From positions 1 through 64,000 of the forward strand of contig CAMNWO010000006.1 of assembly GCA_946565805.1 (NCBI GenBank): DNA of 64,000 nucleotides, read 5' to 3'. A program made the position numbers and the translations under genes. Positions 16,965 through 25,354 of the stretch are shown here, piece by piece (position 1 is the first letter of the stretch; each line of letters opens with the position of its first letter). The notes beneath the pieces were generated by a model, which searched no databases, had not been told where the DNA came from, and was given only the letters and a program-made list of their open reading frames with translations. Source of the DNA: an uncultured Clostridium sp. (lineage in GTDB: Bacteria; Bacillota; Clostridia; TANB77; CAG-508).

Positions 16965-17000
16965 AAAAAGGCAAATGGCGTACTACCATTTGCCTTTTTG
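16965..17000 (+). terminator. Terminator of the 16.8-kb unit
   Basis: AAAAAGGCAAATGG/ CCATTTGCCTTTTT perfect stem with T-run, directly before the Shine-Dalgarno of the methyltransferase. Confidence 0.9.
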
Positions 17001-17017
17001 CCAAGGAGGAGAGAAAA

Positions 17018-17608
17018 ATGAACCAAGTTGAATTAGAGAAAATAAAGCAAAAAGCCCTAGAAAATCACATACCAATTATTATGGATGATACACTAGAAGT
17101 GATGGAAAAGTATCTAGTAGAAATGAAACCAGATAAAATATTAGAAATTGGAACAGCAGTGGGATATTCTGCAATGTGCTTTACAAAGTTTTTAGCAGAA
17201 AATGGAAAGATAGATACAATTGAACGAGAGAATGAAAGGGTACAAGAAGCAAAAGAAAACATTAAAAAGGTAGGAGTAGAAGAGAAAATCCAGATTTATG
17301 AAGGAGATGCTGTAGAAATTTTACCAACTTTGAATGAAAAATATGATGTTGTTTTTATTGATGCTGCCAAAGGAAAATATCCTTTCTTCTTAAAAGAAGC
17401 ATTAAGAATGATAAAACCCAATGGGATTATTTTTGCAGATAATATTTTATACAAAGGTTATGTGTTAAGTGATTATAATAAACATAAGCAACGTACAGCT
17501 GTTAGAAATTTAAGAGAATATATTAAAGAGGTAAGTGAAAATCCAAATCTTGAAACTGAAATTCTAGAAGTAGGAGATGGATTAGCAATAAGTAGAATAA
17601 AAAAATAG
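17018..17608 (+). CDS. SAM-dependent O-methyltransferase (TrmR/YrrM type)
   Basis: The 196-residue class I methyltransferase has motif I ILEIGTAVGYSAM (about residues 40-52), an acidic ribose-binding motif DTIERENERV and DVVFIDAAKGKY as motif IV. This pattern is that of the O-methyltransferase family 3, which in Firmicutes includes the tRNA 5-methoxyuridine methyltransferase TrmR. The tRNA substrate is inferred from family only. In many Clostridia this gene lies beside a U32 peptidase (here 18966), which supports a tRNA-wobble role. AAGGAGGAGAG precedes the ATG. Confidence 0.85.
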   Translation: MNQVELEKIKQKALENHIPIIMDDTLEVMEKYLVEMKPDKILEIGTAVGYSAMCFTKFLAENGKIDTIERENERVQEAKENIKKVGVEEKIQIYEGDAVEILPTLNEKYDVVFIDAAKGKYPFFLKEALRMIKPNGIIFADNILYKGYVLSDYNKHKQRTAVRNLREYIKEVSENPNLETEILEVGDGLAISRIKK

Positions 17609-17610
17609 AA

Positions 17611-17650
17611 AAAAATGTCTTCAGTAAAGTAAAAACTGAGACATTTTTTC
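17611..17650. terminator. Bidirectional terminator
   Basis: AAAAAATGTCTTCAGT pairs with ACTGAGACATTTTTT between two convergent genes. T-runs follow on both strands. Confidence 0.85.
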
Positions 17651-17654
17651 TTTT

Positions 17655-18815
17655 TTAATCTTCTCGAGAAAGTTCTTCTTTTGGTGTATAATTAAGACTT
17701 TTAGTTTTTAAATTTTCTATTTGTGATTGTAATTTCAAACGTTGGTTGTCAGAAAGAGCATGATCTAGTTGTTTTTGTAACATTTTAATTCTAGATTGTA
17801 ATGCCATTTCTTTTAAATATTGTGGTTTTGTAATATGAAAAGTATATTCTAAACAGCTGTCGTCAGTAGGAATATAAGTAATAGGAACTACTTTATCAAG
17901 TTCTTTATCATACATACAAGTGGTTAAGGCATAATGAGGGACTTGATATAAGGTATTTTCATTAATTTCACGGCTTCCTTTTTTATAAGTATTTCGTGCT
18001 TGCTTAGGGTCTTCCTTAGAAGCTATTTCCATATCTTGTGTCTTATATTGTGTTTCTATACTTAAATTAAGTTCTGGTGAGAAAAAGGATGATTGCAAAG
18101 AAGAATAACCACTAGGCTTTGGAGTAGCAATATAATCCTTTATTTTACAACGTACAAATCCTTCGTTTGAATAAAACGTATGAGAGATTTTCTCCATTTC
18201 ATAAAGATAAGGAACAAGAGAGTCTTTATTAGATCTCTTTAAAGTACTATTAGATAAGTTTTGCATAATACCAGTATCTAAATCTTTTATAAAAATTTCA
18301 GAGCCTTGCTGCACAATTTGGCTAGAAGGATTTTTGATAAGAGTGGTACAGTTCTCTGTAGTAATAACATCTCCTTCGATTAAGTTCAATTCCTGAAGAC
18401 CAGAATTGATAGCAAAACTACCATCGAAATAACTATCAACAGTATCAATTGGAAAATCAATGCTTCTAACAAATACTTTGTTGGCAAATAAGTCGTGAAT
18501 TTCGGCAAGTTCAAAAGGATCTTTTCTTAATTTTTCTAATACTTTAGAAAAATAACTAAACGCGGTTTTTGACCTACCTCGAATTCCAAAATCTAAATTT
18601 GGATATGCAGTTTTTAATTTCATATATAATTGTTCCTGAAGATCGGCAAAATAACGGATAGCACTGCTAAAATTATTAAATTGTGAAATATAATAATCTG
18701 GATCAATATTAGCTTGATATTTTTTATTTAGAGCAGTACATCGTTTTTCAAATTGTTTGATAACGACTTCAGCGTTATAATCGATAAAATCATTATTATT
18801 ACTATTATTATTCAT
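17655..18815 (-). CDS. Divergent RelA/SpoT-like nucleotidyltransferase-domain protein
   Basis: The start at 18815 follows GGGAGGAAGCCT and gives 386 residues. Around residue 80-115, GIRGRSKTAFSYFSKVLEKL followed by IHDLFANKVFVRS resembles the RelA/SpoT synthetase entry (basic G-loop region, then DLxGxR, where Arg is here replaced by Lys-Val). Later, KDYIATPKPSGYSSLQSSFF and IETQYKTQDMEIASKEDP match the conserved YxxPKxxGYxSLH and ExQxRT...AE blocks, with Gln for the usual His. An Asn-rich head and helical tail complete it. It may make or bind an alarmone-like nucleotide; the changed residues leave activity open. Confidence 0.6.
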   Translation of the reverse strand: MNNNSNNNDFIDYNAEVVIKQFEKRCTALNKKYQANIDPDYYISQFNNFSSAIRYFADLQEQLYMKLKTAYPNLDFGIRGRSKTAFSYFSKVLEKLRKDPFELAEIHDLFANKVFVRSIDFPIDTVDSYFDGSFAINSGLQELNLIEGDVITTENCTTLIKNPSSQIVQQGSEIFIKDLDTGIMQNLSNSTLKRSNKDSLVPYLYEMEKISHTFYSNEGFVRCKIKDYIATPKPSGYSSLQSSFFSPELNLSIETQYKTQDMEIASKEDPKQARNTYKKGSREINENTLYQVPHYALTTCMYDKELDKVVPITYIPTDDSCLEYTFHITKPQYLKEMALQSRIKMLQKQLDHALSDNQRLKLQSQIENLKTKSLNYTPKEELSRED

Positions 18816-18836
18816 AGGCTTCCTCCCCATATCTTT

Positions 18837-18865
18837 ATTATACTATAAATTACATAAAAATGGAA
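18837..18865 (-). promoter_or_regulatory. Promoter of the RelA/SpoT-like gene
   Basis: Minus strand TATAAT (18842-18837) with the 17-base spacer TTTTATGTAATTTATAG and a poor TTCCAT -35. It shares the TTTTATGTAA spacer element with orphan promoters. Confidence 0.6.
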
Positions 18866-18880
18866 GAGGGCGTGAAAATA

Positions 18881-18909
18881 TTGACAATTGGAGAAAAGCT
18901 CTATATAAT
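18881..18909 (+). promoter_or_regulatory. Promoter of the U32 peptidase gene
   Basis: TTGACA (18881-18886), 17 bases, TATAAT (18904-18909). A three-codon ORF (ATG TGC TAA) behind GAGGAGTGAG lies in the leader. Confidence 0.8.
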
Positions 18910-18965
18910 TATTTAGGAAAAGAGGAGTGAGATGTGCTAAGAAAAATTAGTGCACCGAGGAAGGA

Positions 18966-20207
18966 ATGAAATTAAAAATGAAAAAAATAGAATTATTGGC
19001 CCCAGCAGGGTCATTTGAAAAAGCTAAAACTGCCTTTTTGTATGGAGCAGATGCTGTATATTGTGGTACATCATCTTTATCTTTGCGAGCAAGAGCAGAT
19101 ATGGGAAGTGAAGATTTAGAAAATACGATAAAATATGCACATGAAATAGGAAAAAAAGTATATGTGACTTTGAATATATTTGCATGGGATGAAAAATATG
19201 AAGAAATCATAGAGATGGCAAAAAAATTAGAAGAATTAAAGCCAGATGGTATTATTGCAGCAGATGTAGGGGTAATAGACGTTTTAAAACAATATGCACC
19301 ATCTGTACCAATTAATATAAGCACACAAGCCAATATAATCAGTCTTCATGATTGTAATTTTTGGCATAATAATGGAGCAAAAAGAGTTATTATGGCAAGA
19401 GAAATGAACAAAGAGCAACTAAAATATATCATGGAAAACAAACCAGAAGACTTAGAAGTAGAAATCTTTGTCCATGGTGCCATTTGTTTTGCCTTTTCAG
19501 GAAGATGCTTTTTAAGTGATTTCTTATCTTGTAGAAGTGCTAATTTAGGAGATTGTGTGCAAAGTTGTAGATGGTCTTATAACCTATATGCAGAAGAAAA
19601 GAACAATCCAGGAGAATTTATGCCAATTGAGACAGATGAACATGGAACTAGCATTTTTTCTTCCAAAGACTTATGCTTAATCAAAGAGTTACCAGAAATC
19701 ATTGAAATGGGAGTGGATAGTCTAAAAATAGAAGGAAGACTAAAAACAGAATATTATATTGCTAGTGTAATAAATGCCTATCGAAATGCAATAGATGACT
19801 ATGAAAAAGAGCCAGAAAATTATGATTATACTAAATATCTAAAAGAGCTAGAAAAAGTAAAAACAAGAGGATTAACAACTTTTTATTTTAATGATAGAAA
19901 AAATAAAGATATTCAAGAATATGCAGGAAGACAATACAATGAAAATTATGAATTTGGTGGAAAAGTTGTGGAATACCAAAAAGAAAAATCTATTATAGAG
20001 ATAAGAAACAAACTACAAGTAGGAGACACCTTAGAAATTATTGTGCCAAACAACATAGAGTCTTATGAATTTAAAATTGAGCAACTATGGCATGATGAAA
20101 CCGATGAAGAGATTACAGAAGTAAGCCCAGGGGTGAAGGGGCAAAAAGTAAAAATGAAATTGCCAATTCAATGTGAAAAAGATTGGATTATAAGAAGGAA
20201 GAAATGA
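18966..20207 (+). CDS. Peptidase U32 family protein (tRNA hydroxylation type)
   Basis: The 413-residue protein opens with ELLAPAGSFEKAKTAFLYGADAVYCG and carries the U32 hallmark region FVHGAICFAFSGRCFLSDFL then CRSANLGDCVQSCRW, with the conserved cysteines. A C-terminal beta-rich domain (QVGDTLEIIVPNN) follows. U32 members such as TrhP/YegQ act in hydroxylation of tRNA wobble uridine and have not been shown to be peptidases in that role; the exact member cannot be fixed. GAGGAAGGA precedes ATG 18966; ATG 18978 is an alternative. The stop lies inside a long inverted repeat. Confidence 0.88.
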   Translation: MKLKMKKIELLAPAGSFEKAKTAFLYGADAVYCGTSSLSLRARADMGSEDLENTIKYAHEIGKKVYVTLNIFAWDEKYEEIIEMAKKLEELKPDGIIAADVGVIDVLKQYAPSVPINISTQANIISLHDCNFWHNNGAKRVIMAREMNKEQLKYIMENKPEDLEVEIFVHGAICFAFSGRCFLSDFLSCRSANLGDCVQSCRWSYNLYAEEKNNPGEFMPIETDEHGTSIFSSKDLCLIKELPEIIEMGVDSLKIEGRLKTEYYIASVINAYRNAIDDYEKEPENYDYTKYLKELEKVKTRGLTTFYFNDRKNKDIQEYAGRQYNENYEFGGKVVEYQKEKSIIEIRNKLQVGDTLEIIVPNNIESYEFKIEQLWHDETDEEITEVSPGVKGQKVKMKLPIQCEKDWIIRRKK

Positions 20208-20351
20208 GACGATTGAGACGATTGAGACGGTTGGGGACAGTCCTTTTCTGTCTCAATTTAAATCAACAAGATAGTAGTTATAATAAAAATAGTTAAATTG
20301 AGACAGAAAAGGACTGTCCCCAACCGTCTCAATCGTCTCAACCGTCTCATT
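20203..20351. repeat. Long inverted repeat with about 57-bp arms (family A), bidirectional terminator
   Basis: The left arm (20203-20260) and right arm (20294-20351) are complementary with a single mismatch. They contain repeated GAGACGATT units, GGTTGGGGACAGTCC and CTGTCTCAATTT. The arms cover the stop codons of both convergent neighbours. It would form a very stable hairpin in RNA from either strand. Confidence 0.9.
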
Positions 20352-21142
20352 ATTTTTCTAAGTTGGAAGCAATAGAAAAGCCCAATACTGTACATAAAAG
20401 TCCGATGATAATATCGAGAATAGAAGAAAAAGCAGGTAATAATACAAAAATAGAGCCAACTGTAAAACCAATAATGCTATAAAAAGTAGGTGCATAAAAA
20501 TGGTCTAGTAGAAACTTGGTTAATTTCATGAAACAAAATCCCCCTATTAAAACGCCAAGAGCAATTGGAATTAAAATGGGAAGATATAAACTAGACACAG
20601 AAGAAAGATAAATACTATAAACGCCTAAAAGCATCAAAATAATAGTGCTACTAACACCAGGAACTACAATGCCGAACTGACATAAAGAAGCCACATAGGA
20701 TTAGGTAAAAAAAGTTAATTGTTTCAAAAGACTGAATGGTTAAAGTGTTTTCTAACAAGATGCAGGCTATTCCAATGAAAAGAGCAAGCAAAAAGAATAA
20801 CCAATAAGAGGTTTTTAATTTTTGCTTGTTATTAATTTGGCGGATTAAAGTAGGAATGCTTCCTAGAATAAGTCCAATAAAAATACTTTTTGTTTGAATG
20901 GGAAACTGGTATAGGCAGTAATTTAAAATATTACCAAATAAAACAATTCCAATACCAGATCCTAGTATGATAGGGAAAAGAAATTTGAAGTTGCTTTTTA
21001 TATCACTAAAGAAATTTAAAATACTATCTAAAAGTTTTTCATAAATTCCAAAAATAACACAAAATACGCCACTACTAATGCCAGGAAGAATAGCTCCACT
21101 TCCAATGGCAATTCCTTTTAAACAGTTTGCTAAAAAATTCAT
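20350..21142 (-). CDS. DUF368 family membrane protein, with a +1 skip site
   Basis: From ATG 21142 (GAGGTGTTATTAC upstream) the frame stops soon after codon 157, a CGG at 20674-20672. Skipping the C joins it to the second half, giving 263 residues. Both halves carry the PGxSS motif typical of DUF368: ILPGISSG near residue 18 and VVPGVSST just after the skip. About eight to ten membrane helices are expected. DUF368 proteins have been linked to undecaprenyl-phosphate translocation (PopT family), so a role in envelope lipid carrier recycling is plausible. The site is on the minus strand, which makes it a useful control. Confidence 0.85.
20671..20674 (-). other. CGG +1 skip site (GTT c GGC)
   Basis: Minus-strand codon CGG (20674-20672). 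Omitting its C gives GGC (Gly) and continues Ile-Val-Val-Pro-Gly-Val-Ser, the repeated DUF368 motif, in frame to the stop at 20350. Confidence 0.85.
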
Positions 21143-21303
21143 GTAATAACACCTCATTTGATTGTATGAAGAGAGTTGGAGTGGCATGATAAAATTTCAC
21201 AAGTAAACATTTGACATTGTATAATTTTAATGTTTTAATAAAATAGGAATTTGATGATAAGGAGTTACTTAAATAAGAATATAATTTTGAAGGAGAAAAA
21301 ATT

Positions 21304-21660
21304 ATGGCAAGAGTATTAAAAAACAAGGACTTAGTAAATACAAGATTAGCAACTAATTATGGTGGTTGGATGTATTGTGATAAATGTAATGAAAATATAG
21401 GGTATTTATGTTATTCAACTTATGATATATTAGAATTAAAATATAAATGTAATTGTGGAAGTCAAGGTAGTATATTATTAGATTTTGAAGATAGTAAGAT
21501 GGGTAAAAACTGTAATGATGAATTAACGATTATAAAAAATAGATTGTGTTGTCCAAAAGATAATGCTCCCTTAATTACCATGTTAGACAAAAAAATATCT
21601 AGTTATGAAATGAAAATTACTTGTAAATCTTGTGAAAGTACTTATAGAAAAGTAAAATAG
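21304..21660 (+). CDS. Small cysteine-rich, zinc-ribbon-like protein
   Basis: The 118-residue protein has pairs CDKC (near 25), CNC (near 49) and CKSC (near 109) plus single Cys residues, suggesting two metal-binding ribbons. AAGGAGAAAAATT precedes the ATG. It lies alone between DUF368 (divergent) and the fatty-acid cluster. No family is recognised; the product could bind nucleic acid or zinc. No membrane segment. Confidence 0.6.
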   Translation: MARVLKNKDLVNTRLATNYGGWMYCDKCNENIGYLCYSTYDILELKYKCNCGSQGSILLDFEDSKMGKNCNDELTIIKNRLCCPKDNAPLITMLDKKISSYEMKITCKSCESTYRKVK

Positions 21661-21802
21661 AAATTACAAAACAATTTCTACATTGGATATGGTTTTTGTA
21701 CAAAAACAAAATAATTGTAAGCTTCTTTGCAAATAGCATTGGAAGTAGATAAAAAATAGAAGATAAAGAATTTGCTCTTATGAAAACAATGAAGTAAGAA
21801 AA

Positions 21803-21838
21803 AGATTAGACTGACCTTTCAGTCTAATCTTTTTTTTG
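21803..21838 (+). terminator. Terminator before the fatty-acid cluster
   Basis: AGATTAGACTGA/TCAGTCTAATCT perfect stem followed by eight T. The rest of the gap 21661-21802 shows nothing recognisable. Confidence 0.9.
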
Positions 21839-21915
21839 TAAAAATATGGTATAAATAATAAAGAGAAAATCAACAAACGAGGAGAAGTGTGCCTTAGGAA
21901 GGAATGAGGTAATAA

Positions 21916-23667
21916 ATGAGCAAAAGACCGTATAAATACATACCAATTACTGACTTAAAAGACATGTTAAATAAGTCAGGAAAAGAATATGGCGAAAAAA
22001 TAGCCTATCAAATTAAATTAGAAGAAGGAAAATATAAAAATATAACCCATCAAGAAGTAAGAGAAAGCATAAATGCACTAGGAACAGCACTCATTGATAT
22101 GGGATTAAAAAATAAGAGAATAGCTGTTATTGGAGAAAATCGAATGGAATGGGAAATAGCTTACTTAAGTATTGTATGTGGAACTGGAATTGTAGTTCCA
22201 TTAGACAAATCTTTACCAGAAAATGAGCTAAAAAACTTAATTGAGCGTTCGGATGTAGAAGCCATTTTCTATACCCAAAAATATGAAACAATATTAGAAA
22301 ATGCGAAATATGAAGGAGTAGGAAAATTAAAACATTTGATATCTATGGATTTAGAACAACATAAAAAAGGAATTTACTCGCAGAAAGAACTGATCGAAAA
22401 AGGAAGAAAATTACTGAAAGAAGGAAATACAGAATTTATAAAAGCAGAAATTGATTGTGAAAAAATGAGCATTATGCTATTTACATCAGGAACTACATCT
22501 GCTTCCAAAATAGTAGCCTTGTCCCATAAAAATCTATGTGCAAACTTAATGGATATTGCTTCTATACTAGATATCAACAGTGATGACGTATTTTTGTCCT
22601 TTTTACCATTACATCATGTATTTGAATGCACAGTTGGTTTTTTATTTGCACTATACAAAGGAGCTAAAACTGTATTTTGCGATGGCATTAGACATATTCC
22701 AGAAAATATGAAAGAATATAAGATTACAGTAATGGCATCTGTACCAGCAATTTATGAAAGAATTTTTAAAATCATTCGAAGGCAATTAGAAAAACAAGGG
22801 AAAGTAGAAGAAATTTTACAAAAAGAAGAACAATATAGAAATTGTAGTATGGAAGAAAAGAGAAAAGCATTTCAAGAAATACACGATATGCTAGGTGGGA
22901 AAGTAAAATTACTAATTAGTGGAGCTGCTAGTTTAGAACCTGGAATTGAAGAGAAATATCGATTATTAGGCTTTAATTTAGTACAAGGATATGGACTGAC
23001 AGAAACTTCTCCAGTTGTAGCTATTGGAACCAAGAAATATCATAAAGTTGGTTCGATAGGAAAAGCAGTACCAAGTGTAAAAGCAAAAATAATCCATCCA
23101 AACCAAGAAGGAATTGGGGAATTAATAGTACAAGGGCCAAATGTCATGCTGGAATACTTTGGAAACCGCACAGAAACGAAAAAAGCTTTAGTAGATGGAT
23201 GGTTTTATACAGGTGATTTAGCTAAAATCGATGAAGAGGGATATATCTTTATTTGTGGAAGAAAAAAGAGTGTAATTGTATTAAAAAATGGAAAAAATAT
23301 TTTCCCAGAAGAAATGGAAAACTTAATCAATCGAATTGAAGGCGTAGAAGAATCTTTTATATTTGGAAAGCAAATGTCAGCAGATAAAGATAATATCAAA
23401 ATATTTGCTAAATTAGTTTATGATAAAGAAATTGTTGAGAGCACTTATAAAGTACAAGGAGAAGAAAATATTTATCAAGCCTTAAGCGAAAAAGTAAAAG
23501 AAATTAATCAAACCATGCCACATTATAAAGCTATTAGAGGAATTATCTTATCACAAGAACCACTAATAAAAACAACAACGAATAAAATTAAAAGACAAAA
23601 CAACATAGAGCAAATCAGAAAAGAGGAAAAAAATGCAGAAAATGTACTTAGAAAAGTTAACGACTAA
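21916..23667 (+). CDS. AMP-forming acyl-CoA/acyl-ACP ligase
   Basis: The 583-residue adenylate-forming enzyme has the P-loop-like MLFTSGTTSASK, the YGLTETSP motif (A5) and GWFYTGDLAKID (A7). The hinge region is GRKKSVIVLKNGKNIFPEE, the catalytic Lys-containing end is NKIKR. It resembles long-chain fatty acid ligases. As the first gene of the fatty-acid cluster it probably activates exogenous or recycled fatty acids, feeding the same lipid pool. Its 3' end overlaps birA by 35 bases. Confidence 0.88.
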   Translation: MSKRPYKYIPITDLKDMLNKSGKEYGEKIAYQIKLEEGKYKNITHQEVRESINALGTALIDMGLKNKRIAVIGENRMEWEIAYLSIVCGTGIVVPLDKSLPENELKNLIERSDVEAIFYTQKYETILENAKYEGVGKLKHLISMDLEQHKKGIYSQKELIEKGRKLLKEGNTEFIKAEIDCEKMSIMLFTSGTTSASKIVALSHKNLCANLMDIASILDINSDDVFLSFLPLHHVFECTVGFLFALYKGAKTVFCDGIRHIPENMKEYKITVMASVPAIYERIFKIIRRQLEKQGKVEEILQKEEQYRNCSMEEKRKAFQEIHDMLGGKVKLLISGAASLEPGIEEKYRLLGFNLVQGYGLTETSPVVAIGTKKYHKVGSIGKAVPSVKAKIIHPNQEGIGELIVQGPNVMLEYFGNRTETKKALVDGWFYTGDLAKIDEEGYIFICGRKKSVIVLKNGKNIFPEEMENLINRIEGVEESFIFGKQMSADKDNIKIFAKLVYDKEIVESTYKVQGEENIYQALSEKVKEINQTMPHYKAIRGIILSQEPLIKTTTNKIKRQNNIEQIRKEEKNAENVLRKVND

Positions 23668-24239
23668 ATTTCTAGGAAGAAACATTATGTACTATCCTGA
23701 AATTGATTCTACACAATTAGAAGTTTGGAGACAAATAAAAGATGGGAATATCCAAAATGGAACTATTATTATGACAGATAGACAAAAAAGTGGAAAAGGA
23801 ACCCATGGTAGAAAATGGTACACAGATGAAGAAAATAATATAGCATTTACCTTTTTTCTAGAGGCAAATTGTAAAATTAGTAAGTTAGAAGGAATTACTA
23901 TAGAAATTGCAAAGATGTTGGTACAAGTGTTTCAAAGACTATATGGTATTTCTCTAGAAATTAAATTTCCAAATGATATAGTATACCAAGGAAAAAAAAT
24001 AGGTGGAATTTTAACAGAAACCAAATTAATAGGAGAAAATGTAAAATATCTAGTAGTTGGAATTCGGCGTTAATACCAACCAAGAAAACTTTGATAAAGA
24101 AATAATCAATATAGCAACATCAATCAAAAAGGAATTTAAAATAGAAGTTGATAGAAAAAAGGTAATAACGGAATTTTGTAATTTGTTCGATGTTTTTTGG
24201 GACGGTGTTTTTTGGGACGGGGTCAAAAAACATCGTTAA
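23633..24239 (+). CDS. birA: Biotin-[acetyl-CoA-carboxylase] ligase BirA, with a +1 skip site and repeat-derived tail
   Basis: The protein has 201 residues after one C skip at 24065. The catalytic core shows STQ near residue 26, DRQKSGKGTHGRKWY (the biotin-AMP loop, GRxGRxW class), KFPNDIVYQGKKIGGIL (KWPNDI-like with catalytic Lys) and, across the skip, VVGIGVNTN. It biotinylates AccB, encoded 4 kb downstream. There is no N-terminal DNA-binding domain, so this is a class I, non-repressor ligase. The last residues (FDVFWDGVFWDGVKKHR) are encoded by a family B repeat that replaces the usual small C-terminal domain. Confidence 0.9.
24065..24068 (+). other. CGG +1 skip site (ATT c GGC)
   Basis: In-frame CGG 24065-24067. 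Omitting C gives GGC and the conserved Gly-Val-Asn-Thr-Asn of biotin ligases. Unskipped, the frame ends two codons later (CGT TAA). Confidence 0.9.
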
Positions 24240-24308
24240 GATAAAAAAGATTAAAAATAAGAGAAAAGGAGAAAGCGATGTTTTTTGACCCCGTCCCAAA
24301 AAACATCG
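24188..24308. repeat. Family B inverted repeat pair between birA and fabD
   Basis: The left copy 24188-24235 (CGATGTTTTTTGGGACGG..., with an internal duplication) and the right copy 24276-24308 (CGATGTTTTTTGACCCCGTCC...) are inverted to each other. Each can also fold alone through CGATGTTTTTT/AAAAAACATCG. The left copy supplies the BirA C-terminus and the right copy supplies the best FabD start codon. Confidence 0.85.
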
Positions 24309-25261
24309 AAAGTAGAAAAATGAAAATAGGATTTTTGTTTCCTGGTCAAGGGGCACAAAGTATAGGAATGGGTAAAGACCTATATGAAAAATATGAAGAA
24401 GTAAGAAATGTTTATGACAAAGTAGAAGAATGGACAGGTGTAGATATTGCCAAAATTACTTTTGAAGGAAAAGAAGAAGAATTAAACGAAACCAAGAATA
24501 CACAACTTGCTATTTTGACAATGAGTTTAGGAATTTTGGAACTTTTAAAACAAAAAGGAATAAACGCAGAAGCATTAGCAGGGCTGAGCTTGGGAGAGTA
24601 TACTGCTTTAATTCATAGTGGTGCAATTACTTTTGAAGAAGGCGTAAAATTGGTACAAAAAAGAGGAGAATATATGCAGACCTTAGTACCAGAAGGCGAA
24701 TGGTTAATGGCGGCAATTATGGGAATGGAAGAAGAGCAAGTGATAGAAGTTTGCCAAAAAGTTACCAAGGGATTTGTAGTACCAGCTAACTTCAATACAA
24801 CAGGTCAAATTGTTATATCAGGTGAAAAACTAGCAGTAGAAGAAGCCGAAATAATTGCAAAAGAAATGGGAGCTAAAAAAGTAAGAATTCTGAAAACAGC
24901 AGGACCATTTCACACTGAAAAATTAAGTCGAGCTTCTAATAGGCTAAGAGAAGAACTTGAAAAATTTGCCATTCATGACTTTAAAATACCAGTTATTAAA
25001 AACTTAGATGGAACAGTATATAACAAAGAAGATGATGTAAAAGACATTTTAGCAAAACATATCATAAGTCCAGTTAAATTTTCTAAAAGTTTAGAAACTA
25101 TGTTAGAAATGGGAATTGAGACATTTATTGAAATAGGACCAGGCAAGACTTTATCTGGATTTGTAAAACGATTAAAAACAGATAAAGATATTACAATTTT
25201 AAACATAAATAATGTTGAGAGTTTCGATGTTTTTTGGGACGGGGTCAAAAAACATCGTTAA
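24278..25261 (+). CDS. fabD: Malonyl-CoA:ACP transacylase FabD with repeat-encoded ends
   Basis: The core (from Met at 24320) begins KIGFLFPGQGAQSIGMG and has the nucleophile motif LAGLSLGEYTAL (GLSLG) and the late FHTE region with the catalytic His, as in FabD. It loads malonyl groups onto acyl carrier protein. The only good Shine-Dalgarno (AAAAGGAGAAAGCG) precedes ATG 24278 inside the repeat, adding MFFDPVPKNIESRK. The 3' end is again repeat sequence, adding FDVFWDGVKKHR. Initiation at 24320 without a ribosome binding site cannot be excluded. 327 residues from 24278. Confidence 0.93.
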   Translation: MFFDPVPKNIESRKMKIGFLFPGQGAQSIGMGKDLYEKYEEVRNVYDKVEEWTGVDIAKITFEGKEEELNETKNTQLAILTMSLGILELLKQKGINAEALAGLSLGEYTALIHSGAITFEEGVKLVQKRGEYMQTLVPEGEWLMAAIMGMEEEQVIEVCQKVTKGFVVPANFNTTGQIVISGEKLAVEEAEIIAKEMGAKKVRILKTAGPFHTEKLSRASNRLREELEKFAIHDFKIPVIKNLDGTVYNKEDDVKDILAKHIISPVKFSKSLETMLEMGIETFIEIGPGKTLSGFVKRLKTDKDITILNINNVESFDVFWDGVKKHR

Positions 25262-25341
25262 GACAAGAAGAAAGATTAAAAAACATAAAAAGAAAATAAT
25301 AAAGAAAGCGATGTTTTTTGACCCCGTCCCAAAAAACATCG
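25225..25341. repeat. Family B inverted repeat pair between fabD and fabG
   Basis: Copies at 25225-25257 and 25309-25341 are exact inverted complements over 33 bases (CGATGTTTTTTGGGACGGGG...). Together with the pair at 24188-24308 they bracket fabD. Confidence 0.88.
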
Positions 25342-25354
25342 GAAGGAGAAAAAA

